Position numbers and translations under genes: made by a program. A stretch of DNA of 14,670 nucleotides from Gamarada debralockiae. Its lineage: Eukaryota; Ascomycota; Leotiomycetes; Helotiales; Hyphodiscaceae. The DNA lies in assembly GCA_002803225.1 (NCBI GenBank), contig NXFV01000436.1:1-14670 (forward strand), in the 5' to 3' direction. Below, in pieces: positions 1 to 9,581 of the stretch (position 1 is the first letter of the stretch; each line of letters opens with the position of its first letter). The notes beneath the pieces were generated by a model, which was given only the letters and a program-made list of their open reading frames with translations, was not told the origin of the DNA and ran no database searches.

Positions 1-870
1 ACTATTAGAGGTAAGAAGGAGCGCATATAGTATGTATTTAGACGACTATTAGGATAAGCTATAGGGAGAATATACCTATAGATAACTTATACTTAAATAG
101 TTAGTAGGTTTATAGTAGAGAAGTTATTCGCTTAAATAGATCTAGCTTTCTATGACCTTAGTAAATAATAAAAGACCTTAGCTAGGCTAAATTTAGATAA
201 GTAAGATTAGTGCCCCTTTAATAAGTTTTTAAATAACTTTAATTACTTAATTTTTAAGACTAAAGACTAAAGATAAGATAATATAATTAAAAAAGACTAC
301 TTAAAAGCTACTATCGCTACTAGCCTTATTTAAGACGTAGTTAGTATAAGAAAAGAGAGCTTGTATAAAGGGTACTACTTTTAGCTATAAATAGTTAGTA
401 ATTAACTAAATAAGATTAAAAGTCTAATTACTTATAAGGTAAAGTAGAGTTAAAGGAAAGTATATATACCTATAGAGTTAGTAGTGACCGGAACTCTAGA
501 CCTAATAGATTAGAAACCTATAACTACTACTGCTACTACTGCTGCTACTACTAGAGCAGGTACAAAGGAACCTTAGTAGGCTATATCTAGTAAGATTAAA
601 AGACATAGGTAAGAAGGCCTATACTTATAGTATAGTTATAATAGATATAGGGTTTATAACTACTATATAAAACTTACTAAAGATAAAAAGGAGAAAGAAG
701 TCTACTTAGTAGTAGCTAAGGACCTTATAAAGAAGTAAAAGATCTAGGAATTAAGTTCTAATAAAAATAGTAAATTAAGAAAAGAGTAGCTTTTAGTAAA
801 AGGCGCTATTAAAAGCAAAAGAAAGGAAAGAAGATAGTAGTAGTAAAAGTATAAGCTAAGTTTAAAAAGA
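1..870 (+). pseudogene. gag remnant with CCHC zinc knuckle
   Basis: Frame 1 holds a degraded gag C-terminal region. At 616-663 the reading GLYL*YSYNRYRVYNY keeps the spacing of a retroviral-type zinc knuckle (CX2CX4HX4C). Each Cys or His position is now Tyr, as expected from TGC-to-TAC and CAT-to-TAT changes. Upstream, 520-560 has ACT/GCT trinucleotide runs that would have coded a Thr/Ala-rich linker. Downstream, a Lys-rich stretch (EKEVYLVVAKDLIKK, ~690-735) follows. No open frame of useful length survives, so this cannot make a protein. The true start of gag lies off the left edge. Confidence 0.75.
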
Positions 871-884
871 AGTTAATAAATAGT

Positions 885-2830
885 ATTCTCTTTTTAATAT
901 TAATATTAATTAATTAATAGAGTTTTATAAAGACTTTTCTTAATATTAGATATATATTATATAGGCTTATTAACTCTTACTTTACTACTAGAAATAACCT
1001 TTAGTATATTATAATTTCGCTCTAAAGTATAATAAGCTTTAAAGAGTACTCTAAGGCTAAAATTATAAAAGTAGTAGTAATATTAATTAATATTAATAGC
1101 TATAAAGAAAAGTAAGCTTTCTTTTATATAGTACTTAAATTAGCTAAGTATAATTTAATTCTTAGATTACTATAGATTATAAAATATAATATATAAATTA
1201 ATATACTTTAATTTAAGTACTATATAACTACTACTATTATAACTCTAAAGAACTATATAAGAGAGCTAGAACTAGAACTAGACTATATAATAGTATTAGC
1301 TATAAGCTTTATTAAACTTATATAAGAACAAATAAGGAGGTAAGTTAAAGTATTTATAGTAAGTATAGCTAATATCTAAAAAGCCCTAGCTCCTAAGACT
1401 AAGATAAATCTATATATAAGATTACTTAAGTATTATTACGAATTCCTTAATATATTTAATAATAAAAAGGCTAATATATTACTATTACTATAAGGCTCTA
1501 GAGTTAACTATAAGATTAAGCTAAAAAAGGTAAATAGAAAAGATCTAAAAGTCCTATAGGGGCCTCTTTATAATATGTCTTATAATAAACTACTAGTATT
1601 ATATAAGACTCTTATAAATCTCCTTAATAAAGGCTTTATTTAAGTTAGTAACTTATCTACTATTACTCTAGTACTCTTTATATAAAAACCTAATAGTAGC
1701 TTATAATTTTATATTAATTACTATAGACTTAACTAAATTACAAGGAAAGATTAATATCTATTACTACTAATTTATAAGATATTATAAAATATTAGGAAAG
1801 TAAAATAATTTATAAAGCTTAATATTATAGCTGTCTTTTATAAGATATATATTACTAAAGGAAACAAATAAATAACTATCTTCTATATAAGATATAGACT
1901 TTATAAATAGCTAATTATACTTTTTAAGCTAGTAAATACCTTAAGTATATTCTAATAATATATTAATTAAGCCTTATAAGACTACTTAAATAAATTCTAC
2001 TTTACTTATATAAATAATATCTTAATCTATACTAATAGTAACTACTATTACTACTAGTAATAAGTATATAAAGTTTTAATAAAGTTATATAAAGTAGGAC
2101 TATAGCTTAATATTAATAAGTATAAGTTTAAAGTCTAGTAGACAAAGTATCTAGGATTTATAATTAATATTACTACTAGTATAAAAATAAACCCAAATAA
2201 AGTTAAGATAATTTTAAAGTAAAAAGCTTTAATAATAGTAAAAGAAGTATAAGATTTCCTTAGATTTATAAACTTTTATTAAACGTTTATTAAGAACTAC
2301 TTAAGAATTATATTACTACTAATACTACTAACTTATAAGGACTAAGCTTTTAAATAGACCTTAAAAACTAATAATACCTTTAAGAAACTTAAGAAGATAT
2401 TTATATTAGAACTAATACTAATATAATTTGATTTTAAATAAAAAATAATCTTAGAAATAAACTTATCTAGCTAAGTAGTTAAAGATATACTTATATAAGT
2501 CTATAAGAATAAAGTAATATAACTTTATATATTCTTTTCTAAGAAAAATATATTAGTAGAGTATAATTATAAGATCTATAATAAAGAAATACTTATAATT
2601 ATATATTATCTTAAAAAATAAAATTCTAAGTTATAAAATATATAATATTTTTAAATCTATATAAATTATAAAAACCTTAAGTATTTTATAATTATATAAA
2701 AGCTTATAAAATAATAAATACAATAGTCCTTAATCTTCTTATAATTTAACTTTATAATTACTTATATCTTAAGGAAGTAAAATAAATAAGCTAATATACT
2801 CTTATACTATAAATAAGATATACTAACTAA
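885..2830 (+). pseudogene. pol remnant: protease, reverse transcriptase and RNase H
   Basis: All recognisable blocks sit in one frame (frame 0) over about 1.8 kb, so decay here was by base transitions and not indels. Protease-like text at 1071-1245 includes KEK*AFFYIV. RT begins near 1560 (GPLYNMS, then LLNKGFI*VS). The RT catalytic motif at 2007-2018 reads YINN where active enzymes have Y-x-D-D, so both metal-binding aspartates have become asparagine (G to A). After it come ILIYT and, at 2142-2165, TKYLGFII. RNase H is recognised by EYNYKIYNKE (2556-2585), followed by YKNLKYF, equivalent to the usual DHKNLEYF. Stops from Trp, Gln and Arg codons occur throughout, so it is inactive. Confidence 0.88.
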
Positions 2831-3299
2831 TACAAACGATAATTATCTATAGTCCTATATAATATAGCTTTTAAAGCCTAATATACTAAGTAAACTACTA
2901 CTATTATTATTACTTTTACTTCTAAAGAATATAATTAAAATAGTATTAATAAAGATAAAAAAATAAGTATAAGTAAGAGAATACTATACAAATAAAGACC
3001 TAAAAAGAAAAGCTAATAATAATAATAATACTATAAATAAAGACCTAAATAAATAATATAAAGAAATTAAAAGATTTATATTCTATAAAAAAAGAGAGCT
3101 AACTAGAATATCTCTTACTATTACTACTACTAGTAATACTACTACTACTACTATAAGTACTTCTAACCTCTTAGATAACTTATAGGACTAAGTTAAATAA
3201 TAAAACTAGACTTATAAGGAAATAATAAAAGTAGTCTAAAAAAAAGATAAGTATTTTTCTTAAACTTTAAACTTAAAGTCTTAATTACTAAATATTCTT

Positions 3300-4700
3300 T
3301 CTTAAAGTAAAGTAAGTTACTATTTAAAGGGAAATAATAGGTCCTAAACTTAAAAGAACTTTAGACAAAGATTATTTAAGTAATATATAATATAAGAAGC
3401 TATAATTATTTAAGTCAAGATAATATAGCTATAATTATTAGTAAATAGTTCTTTTAGCTATAAATATCTTAAAAGATAAGATAGTTTATATAAAATTATA
3501 ATATCTATAAAGAGAATAAGCTTTAATATAACTAGTACTAAGAGTTCCTAAAGCTACTACTACTACTAAACTATATCTAGCAAGAAATCTCAATTAACTT
3601 TATAATTAATCTCTTAGAAAGTAATAGCTATATAAACCTAGTTATAATTATAAACTAATTAAGAAAGAGGGTAATATACAAAAGACTTCTTAATATTTAA
3701 ATTAAGATAATAATAAGATAGTTCTTAAAGATATACTATTAGTAGTATTTCTTACTTAAAGTAATAGTATTAGACTATAGAAAATAGTTTATTAAACTAC
3801 TATAGTCTTAGTTATACTAGCTACTTAATATTATAAGATAACTTTTAATTACTTTTTACTTAAAGATAGATAGTATAACTAAAAAGATAAATAAGATACT
3901 TAAAATATACTTTTATATATTTATTAACTATATCTAAGATAACTAATATAATATATTATTATTAATAGAAGTAGCGATTAATAATAGAGATATAGCTTTA
4001 ATAAATATAAGCTTATTTTTCTTATAATATAGTTATTATATTAACTATTTAAATCTTTAAATAAAATAAAGTTAAGAAGATATAAATTATTTCGCGGCTA
4101 TTACTACTATTACTACTAATAACTATAAGAACTCAAGGTACTTACTAGTATAATAAGCTAAAGCTATTATTAGGAAACTAAGGGATATAAGAGAATAAGC
4201 TTAATTAGCTATAGCTAATATTTAATAAGTTTAAGAAAAGATAATAAACTATTACTACTAATAAGCCTTAAGCTTTAAAGTAAAAAATAAAGTCTAGTTA
4301 AACCTTAAGAATATTTAAATAAATAGACTAATAAAAAAACTTAATATAAAATACATTAAGTTTATAATCCTTAAAGTAATAGGCTTATATAATTACTACT
4401 TAAATATACCTTTAGAGATCTATAATATCTTTTATATATAACTCTTATATTTAGTAGTAATAGACTTACTTTTAAGTCAAATATAAAATAATATATAACT
4501 ACTACTATAACTAATAAGTAAAGACAAGAAGTATAAAGTAAAGGATATTTAAGATAAAAAGATTATATAATAAAAATAAAGTACTTAAAGGAAAGTCCTA
4601 GTAAAGTAGAAAAGCTATATATACTTAACTTAAGAACTAAAAAATACCTTTACTATAACTACTATACTCTAAAGATAAAAAGAAAAGGTTATTTAAGAAT
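3300..4700 (+). pseudogene. pol remnant: integrase and C-terminal chromodomain
   Basis: This part is in frame 2, unlike RT/RNase H in frame 0, so at least one net indel lies between about 2.6 and 3.7 kb. The integrase core shows DYRK*F at ~3773, where the family has SDRG.QF; the aspartate is retained. Next comes YLRIYFYIFINYI (~3898), then EVAINNRDIA and ISLFF (3968-4025), which match the INNRD...SPFF region of fungal Ty3 integrases. At 4531-4665 the order YKVKDI...KVLVK*KSY matches a chromodomain, with its aromatic-cage Trp changed to a stop. Chromodomains of chromoviruses guide integration to heterochromatin. Nothing here is translatable. Confidence 0.82.
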
Positions 4701-4810
4701 AATATATAATTAATAGTAGACTTTATATAAGATAAGCTTAATATTTTAAAGGAGAAAAGTAATATAATAGGTTATACTTAATATTATACTTAGTGCTAAA
4801 GCGCTTATAC

Positions 4811-4989
4811 TATCACATGAACAAGTATATAGCTTGTACTACTACCGCTACTACTACTACTAGTAGCTATAGTACCCCCTTAATTTCTAAGAAGTAGATA
4901 CTTCTTCTCTTTCCTTCTTTAGCTAATTCTTCTTATAATATAAACGAGCTTTTATACTATATACTTTGTATTTGCCCCGTGATAATAAG
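4811..4989. other. spacer between the gypsy remnant and the piggyBac remnant
   Basis: An AT-rich junction of about 180 bases. It contains an ACT/CTA trinucleotide run (about 4837-4862) and a pyrimidine-rich patch (about 4895-4920). Read on the minus strand it could hold the last, poorly conserved residues of the piggyBac reading frame, but I see no domain. No LTR, terminal inverted repeat or gene was identified, so the exact edge of either transposon is not defined. Confidence 0.4.
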
Positions 4990-6641
4990 TTACTCTCAAA
5001 AATCTACTTATAAGCGAAAGGAAACCTCTCTCTCTTTATCTATATTAGAATAGAAAGAGAGTAGGTAGCAATTGATAAGTACTGTGACTAGTAGCTACTA
5101 GTTGATCGCTTGCTAGGCGCCTCTTTTGACTTGTCGTTTACTAGGGTTCAAAGATACTAGTTAGTCGGTAGTATCTACCTTTAATATATAGTAGTTATAG
5201 TCGTCGTAGAGCACTAGTATTTCGAGATCTTTTGTAGGTTAATCACTAAAAGGAGCTTGTGCTTTCTTGGCTTTCGATAATAAGAGTTTTAGTCGTTTCT
5301 ACTTCCGGACAATCCTCCTTGTACTATTATAAACAGTTGATATAGTTAGGGCAAAAGTATTATCCTTTTAGTCTACTTATTATACCTTATTTGAAGCTAT
5401 AGAGATAGTAACTAACTCGCCCTAGTCTATTTCCTTATTCCCTTTATTATTTTTCTTTAGATCTACTAGTTTATTAATAACTCTAGAATTAGTCCTATAT
5501 ATACTAGTAGCTCTATACCCCCTATTATATAAGAGCTCTAAGAGCTTAATAGAAGTAAACAAATTATTAATAAACATATAGTATCGAGCCTTTAGTAGTT
5601 ATTCTAAAAGAGATAATATAATAGCTTGTGTTTTATTACCTCCCTTACTAGATTTAGACCCTCTTAGCTCCTTTAGAGTCTTTACTCCTATAGGGCTATT
5701 CTTTTTCTTAAGTATATATTATTTCTAAGTAAATATAAAGTTATATTAGCTAATATACTAAGCTTTAATTCTAGTAAGAGTTAGCTTATTTAAGACTATA
5801 GTTATTTTGAGAGCTCGGCTAGTAAACTAGATAATAGACTTATCTACTATAACCTTATAGCTAAGGCACTATAGCTCTAAATTAGTCTTTTAGATATAAT
5901 TACTTAAAGGCTTAATTTATATATAAGTTAGCCTTAGCTTTAGAATATATATATTATAAAGAATAATTTTAAAATAATTACCTTATCTTATAAATACTCG
6001 TACTCTACTAGGGCTATACAGTAGTATATATAAAGCTCCTGGAACTAGTCCCGTGATATTTAAGCTATAAATAAATAAATTAGCGTAAAGTTACTAGTTT
6101 TCTAGTAATCTAATATCTTATTCTCTATATATAGTATTATATAAATCCTAATTATAAGATAGATATAGATTTCGGAGGGGTAAGTAAGAGACTACTTCTT
6201 TGCTCGGGCATATAGCTTAGATAGGTCCTTAGGCTTATAGGGAAGAGCGTTTATAGCCTAGATAATGATTTCGATAATTTTAGTAGTAAAATAGAGTATA
6301 AATAGACTAATAGGGTTATCCGGGGACGCGTATAGGGGTAAAGTAATCTCGAAGCCAAAATCCAGGTATTCTATTAGCTCAAAATAAGTCCCTCTTTAAT
6401 AGAGTAGGGCAATATTTAGGCGTAATGTTCTAGGGTCCGTAGTATCTAGTACAGTATCTTCTGACATCGGATAGACGTAATTTGGGTACAGAAACATTGA
6501 TTTATTATAATTGTTTATATTTTTATTTGCATTAGGATTTTCGTGTTCTTCGCCAAGATATTGGTGCCTGAGGCATATAAGACGTGCGTTGAATCGCAGC
6601 GTAGGTGATAGTCTAATATCGTCGATCTGTGCGTCTGTCAA
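4990..6641 (-). pseudogene. RIP-degraded piggyBac-type transposase (DDE_Tnp_1_7)
   Basis: Reading the minus strand from 6641 downward gives a transposase of about 550 codons, the usual length for fungal piggyBac-like proteins. The N-terminal part is open for 81 codons (6641-6396). It continues past a stop as YFELIEYLDFGFEITLPLY, NPISLFILYFTTKIIEII, then PSEIYIYLIIRIYI (~6170-6130). Around 5580-5550 the frame reads YMFINNLFTS, the place of the second catalytic Asp (family form D-N-F/L-F-T-S), here Asn. At 5178-5164 VDTTD keeps the third catalytic region (family G-V-D-x-A-D-Q), preceded by YDDYNYY. N- and C-terminal parts are in different frames, so an indel lies between about 6.0 and 5.64 kb. 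Stops match RIP of Trp and Gln codons. Inactive. Terminal inverted repeats and TTAA duplications were not found with confidence. Confidence 0.85.
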
Positions 6642-7049
6642 CTTCTAAGGCCTTCCTGTCCTACCTGACGGGGCACGCTCTGGCGCATTATATCCTACCT
6701 AATACACGACGATTTGTCGATTTGCTAAGCTTATAGTGTAATTAGCGTACCGCTTCCTTCTGCTTGTGTCTTATCGCCTAATTTATGGTCAAAATCTAGT
6801 GGGGAGTAATAGGCGGCATTCTAGTGTCTTCAGTGGCTTAATTCTCGCCAAATTTCAGTGCCAAAAACACCCTGAAGAGACTTATGCTCTTGCGCCAGGA
6901 ACAGGTAAGACAGAACTTCATAATCACGTCATAGAGTCTACGCCTTCCACAACCTGTTTTGATGGGCGATTTTCTTGGGTTTTGTTATCAGGTGGGAACA
7001 CCGGGGTTTGTCTCATCGCTGCGTTTGAACCCCGCTGTACGGACGGCGC
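6642..7049. other. intergenic sequence, no gene recognised
   Basis: Base composition is normal, in contrast to the TpA-rich block to the left. A 107-codon open frame on the + strand (6766-7089) has no recognisable domain, runs into the adjacent inverted-repeat element and looks accidental. The 5' end of the piggyBac remnant probably extends a little way in here (an ATG on the minus strand at 6688 is out of frame with the main frame). I see no RNA gene or clear promoter. Confidence 0.45.
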
Positions 7050-7256
7050 GGTCAAAAGTCTTGCAACTGAAGAGTATTTAAGCTTGTAAAATCTCACTAA
7101 GTCCTGTAACAGCTTGTAATTCAGGCTACGGTCTCTGCAAAATTGGCTTGAATCTACAAGGTACTTACAAGAATCCTAGCCTAGAATTACAAGGCCCTAT
7201 AGGGCTCGCTTGGTAAATACAGGCTTTAATACCCTGTAGTTGCAAGACTTTTGACC
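7050..7256. mobile_element. 207-bp MITE-like inverted-repeat element A
   Basis: The ends are a perfect 19-bp inverted repeat: ggtcaaaagtcttgcaact at 7050-7068 and its reverse complement at 7238-7256, extendable to 21 bp with one mismatch. Inside, a second inverted pair (7113-7127 and 7178-7193, cttgtaattc[t]aggct) differs by one inserted base. The heptamer cttgtaa recurs in both orientations, so the whole element can fold into a long imperfect hairpin. No open frame fits inside. This is the form of a non-autonomous DNA transposon. The target duplication is unclear: acggc lies near both sides (7043-7047 and 7257-7261) but is not flush with the left end. The family is not recognised. Confidence 0.75.
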
Positions 7257-7351
7257 ACGGCTTCTGTTCAGATGCCTTGCTTTAGTCTGAGCGACACTTT
7301 CTCAATCGGGACCTGTATCGCTCTCATGTGCCTTATCACCTTTTGTCTCAC

Positions 7352-7480
7352 ATACAACGTATCTGACTGAAATAATGTAGCGAGACCAGGGTGTGAAAGG
7401 GTGACTTTGTTTACAATCTGGTCTTTGTCAGCCTTGAACCCCCCTGCTTCGCTACATTATTTCGGTCAGATACGTTGTAT
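7352..7480. mobile_element. 129-bp MITE-like inverted-repeat element B
   Basis: A 32-bp inverted repeat with a single mismatch: 7352-7383 (begins atacaacgtatctgactg) against 7449-7480, separated by 65 bp. The outermost bases read ATA...TAT, so a TA target duplication of the Tc1/mariner type would be hidden in the palindrome; that assignment is inference. There is no coding capacity. It is not related in sequence to element A, only 95 bp to its left, so two families have landed beside each other upstream of the methyltransferase gene. Confidence 0.78.
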
Positions 7481-7844
7481 TCATCGCCTGGTTGAATCGT
7501 AATCTCTGCAAGCGACCCTGACTGTTGCTCGCGAACTTGGCCAATCAACGTATGTTCTGAGGGATGGAGAGCTGCAAGTGCGGAACTCCTTTCCAGAAAT
7601 TGATAAATGCCAAGACCGTTTTGGGGTCGACTTCCGGCTTCCTCGCTTTGGTCATTGGGCCCGATCACTGGCGGAGCACGGATCCAATTTGTCAGGAAGC
7701 ACAGAATAAACGCAGCTCTGCGCAGTCAGCGGTGAACCTTCATTCATTATTCCACCAAAAGCTTTCTAACCTCTAGGGCCCGATTTTGTCTCTTAGACTT
7801 GTCACTGACCTCGCACTGCGGTCCTTTCCTTTCGCGTCGCAAAT
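7481..7844 (+). promoter_or_regulatory. upstream region of the methyltransferase gene
   Basis: This 364-base stretch lies between inverted-repeat element B and the methyltransferase start codon. A CCAAT pentamer on the + strand at 7541-7545 is about 300 bases upstream of the ATG. A pyrimidine-rich stretch (gtcctttcctttc, 7821-7833) sits just before the ATG, as is common at fungal transcription starts. Open frames on both strands here (85 codons at 7668-7411 minus; 70 codons at 7564-7776 plus) overlap each other, show no domain and are taken as chance. Confidence 0.4.
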
Positions 7845-9523
7845 ATGGCATCCGAAGCCCCTCCCGTAGCTATTGCTCCCGAGGATGCTATCGAGGCTGA
7901 GGCAAGTCAGCTTTCTACGGATCTTTTCGGGCACAATGACTAATCAATCAGGGTGACGACTATGCGGAAAATGATTCCGCGTTTGGAAGTGTAGAAAAGA
8001 GCCGTTCTTGATTTTGGATATAAAACTAAGTGATAATTAAGAGTATCGCAAGTTCCACGGCTTCAATCGGTTCGAGTATTCTCAAGTATCGACAGGAAAA
8101 TGGTAGAACATACCATGCTTACAAAGAAGGAAGTTCGTCAACTTACATTCTCACAAGTCTGGGATATTCTAACAAGATTCAGAATATGTTCTCCCTAACG
8201 ACGAGGTAAGTTAGATCCTATTAATCTCTCTATAGGAAACTAATGCCTGCACAGGCCGAGAATGATCGCCTAGGTACGCACTGAGAGCCATGAAGCGAGC
8301 ACTGCCTAATTGAACACTAGATCTCCAGCATCATCTATTCACATTGACTTTCGATAACAAACTCCACGTTTGCCCTATCCCAAAAGAAAAGGCACTCAAT
8401 CACGTGCTCGATATAGGCACCGGAACTGGCATCTGGGCAATTGATTTTGGTGTGCCCATTACAGGATTAAAGAAGTAATATGCTGACTATATATCAGCTG
8501 ATGAACATCCTGAGTCGCAGGTAATAAGTTTCAAGATCTCTTGGAAAGGAACTTCTAATAGTTTAAGGTCTTTGGTGTTGATCTTAGCCCTATCCAACCG
8601 CTTTTGTATGCTTTCTGGTTAACTCAACATTTTCCAATTCTCATATCTACTAGCATTCCTCCAAACGTGAAATTCGAGGTCGACGACGTCGAAGAGCCTT
8701 GGACCTTTCCCCATAAGTTCGATTTCATATACAGCCGTATGATGACATCTTCACTTGCGGACTGGCCAAAAATTTTTTGCTCAATCATACGAGTAAGATT
8801 AATGTTCCTCTTCCAATTTCAATAACTAATAACTCTCTAGGATGCTAACACCGGGCGGTTGGATGGAAGTTGCTGACATTTGCCTTCCTGCCCAATCCGA
8901 CGACGATACATTGCCAGCGGACTCCAAACTGCAAAAATGGTGCGATCTGGTACTTAGTGGCTCATCAAAGATTGGTCGTGGCTCCGATACTGCAAAGCAT
9001 TATAAAGAACAGATGATTGCCGCTGGCTTTGATGATGTTGTTCAGGTCATATACAAGTGGCCAACAAATCAATGGCCTAAGAATAAGAAGATGAAGGAGC
9101 TTGGTAAGTTAGTCTAGTCCATATTATATTAAGTAGTTTCTAATAATTACTCAGGAATGTGGGTCGTAAGTCATCCTTGTTTAGTTATTTGACACTAGAT
9201 CATACAGCCTCTTCTTTATAAGTGTAGAAGTACATCGCAGGAAAATGCCCATTTCCTTTACTAACTCTATTACAGAATGAAGATATTGCAGGCGGTATTT
9301 CTGGCCTTAGCATGGCACTGTTCACTCGTATCTTAGGGTGGACACCAGAAGAGTTAGAAGTCTTCTTAGTCGATGTCAGGAAGGATATGAAGAATACTAG
9401 AATTCATGCATATTTCCCAATGTAAGCATACTCACTTGAGCAGACATCAAAGCGAAAACTTATGTGATAATTAGATATGTAGTGTACGGGAGAAAGTCAG
9501 AAGTGGGAAAGGTCTCAGGTTAA
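7845..9523 (+). CDS. LaeA-like SAM-dependent methyltransferase, 13 exons, one frameshift
   Basis: Exons: 7845-7901, 7952-7990, 8042-8132, 8183-8205, 8255-8273, 8321-8449, 8498-8520, 8568-8605, 8654-8792, 8841-9103, 9155-9165, 9276-9421, 9475-9523. All introns are GT-AG except the first (GC-AG), and phases join correctly. The product would be 341 residues, typical for the fungal LaeA/UMTA-like class I methyltransferase family, if one base is discounted: a T6 run at 8773-8778 has one T too many. As written, the frame hits TGA at 8874 after 197 residues. Motif I is at residues 105-113 (VLDIGTGTG), the motif II acidic residue is Asp132 (VFGVDLSPIQP), and the post-SAM strand is LTPGGWMEV. The C-terminus has LGWTPEEL and HAYFPIYVVYGRK, both typical. 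Substrate unknown; members include secondary-metabolism regulators and biosynthetic methyltransferases. The frameshift could be real decay or a homopolymer error. Confidence 0.85.
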
Positions 9524-9581
9524 GAATTAACTTTGTGATTCGAGTAGAGTCCAGGTTACTCCTAATATACTACCGAGGTTA

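Larger units (their letters stand above)
1..4810 (+). mobile_element. RIP-degraded Ty3/gypsy retrotransposon, chromodomain type
   Basis: This is an internal part of a Ty3/gypsy element that runs off the left edge. Reading the + strand through stops gives the canonical order: CCHC zinc knuckle (~616-663), aspartic protease (~885-1245), reverse transcriptase (~1560-2270), RNase H (~2330-2660), integrase (~3300-4070) and chromodomain (~4531-4680). Integrase downstream of RT/RNase H is the Ty3/gypsy order, not copia. Base composition is extreme: CpA and TpG are nearly absent while some CpG remains, so most changes are CpA-to-TpA on either strand, the mark of RIP. No LTR was found; the 5' LTR would lie outside the window, and the 3' side merges at about 4.8 kb with the next element. 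The right boundary is approximate. Confidence 0.9.

Noticed and set aside
520..560. ACT/GCT trinucleotide microsatellite as a distinct feature (similar runs near 3120 and 4840)
   Set aside because: Best explained as RIP-altered Thr/Ala-rich coding sequence in the retrotransposon and local composition.
4973..6675. 8-bp inverted repeat (tgccccgt at 4973-4980, acggggca at 6668-6675) as piggyBac termini
   Set aside because: Too short to stand above chance over these distances, and no flanking TTAA duplication was found.
6766..7089. 107-codon + strand open frame
   Set aside because: No domain or coding character, and its end lies inside the terminal repeat of MITE-like element A.
7411..7776. Overlapping open frames on opposite strands (85 and 70 codons)
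   Set aside because: They overlap each other and inverted-repeat element B, have no recognisable motifs and fall in the methyltransferase promoter region.
8786..8845. Frame break explained by a non-canonical AG donor at the ninth intron
   Set aside because: A normal GT donor is present and the family motif is recovered only by removing one T from the T6 run, which is the simpler explanation.
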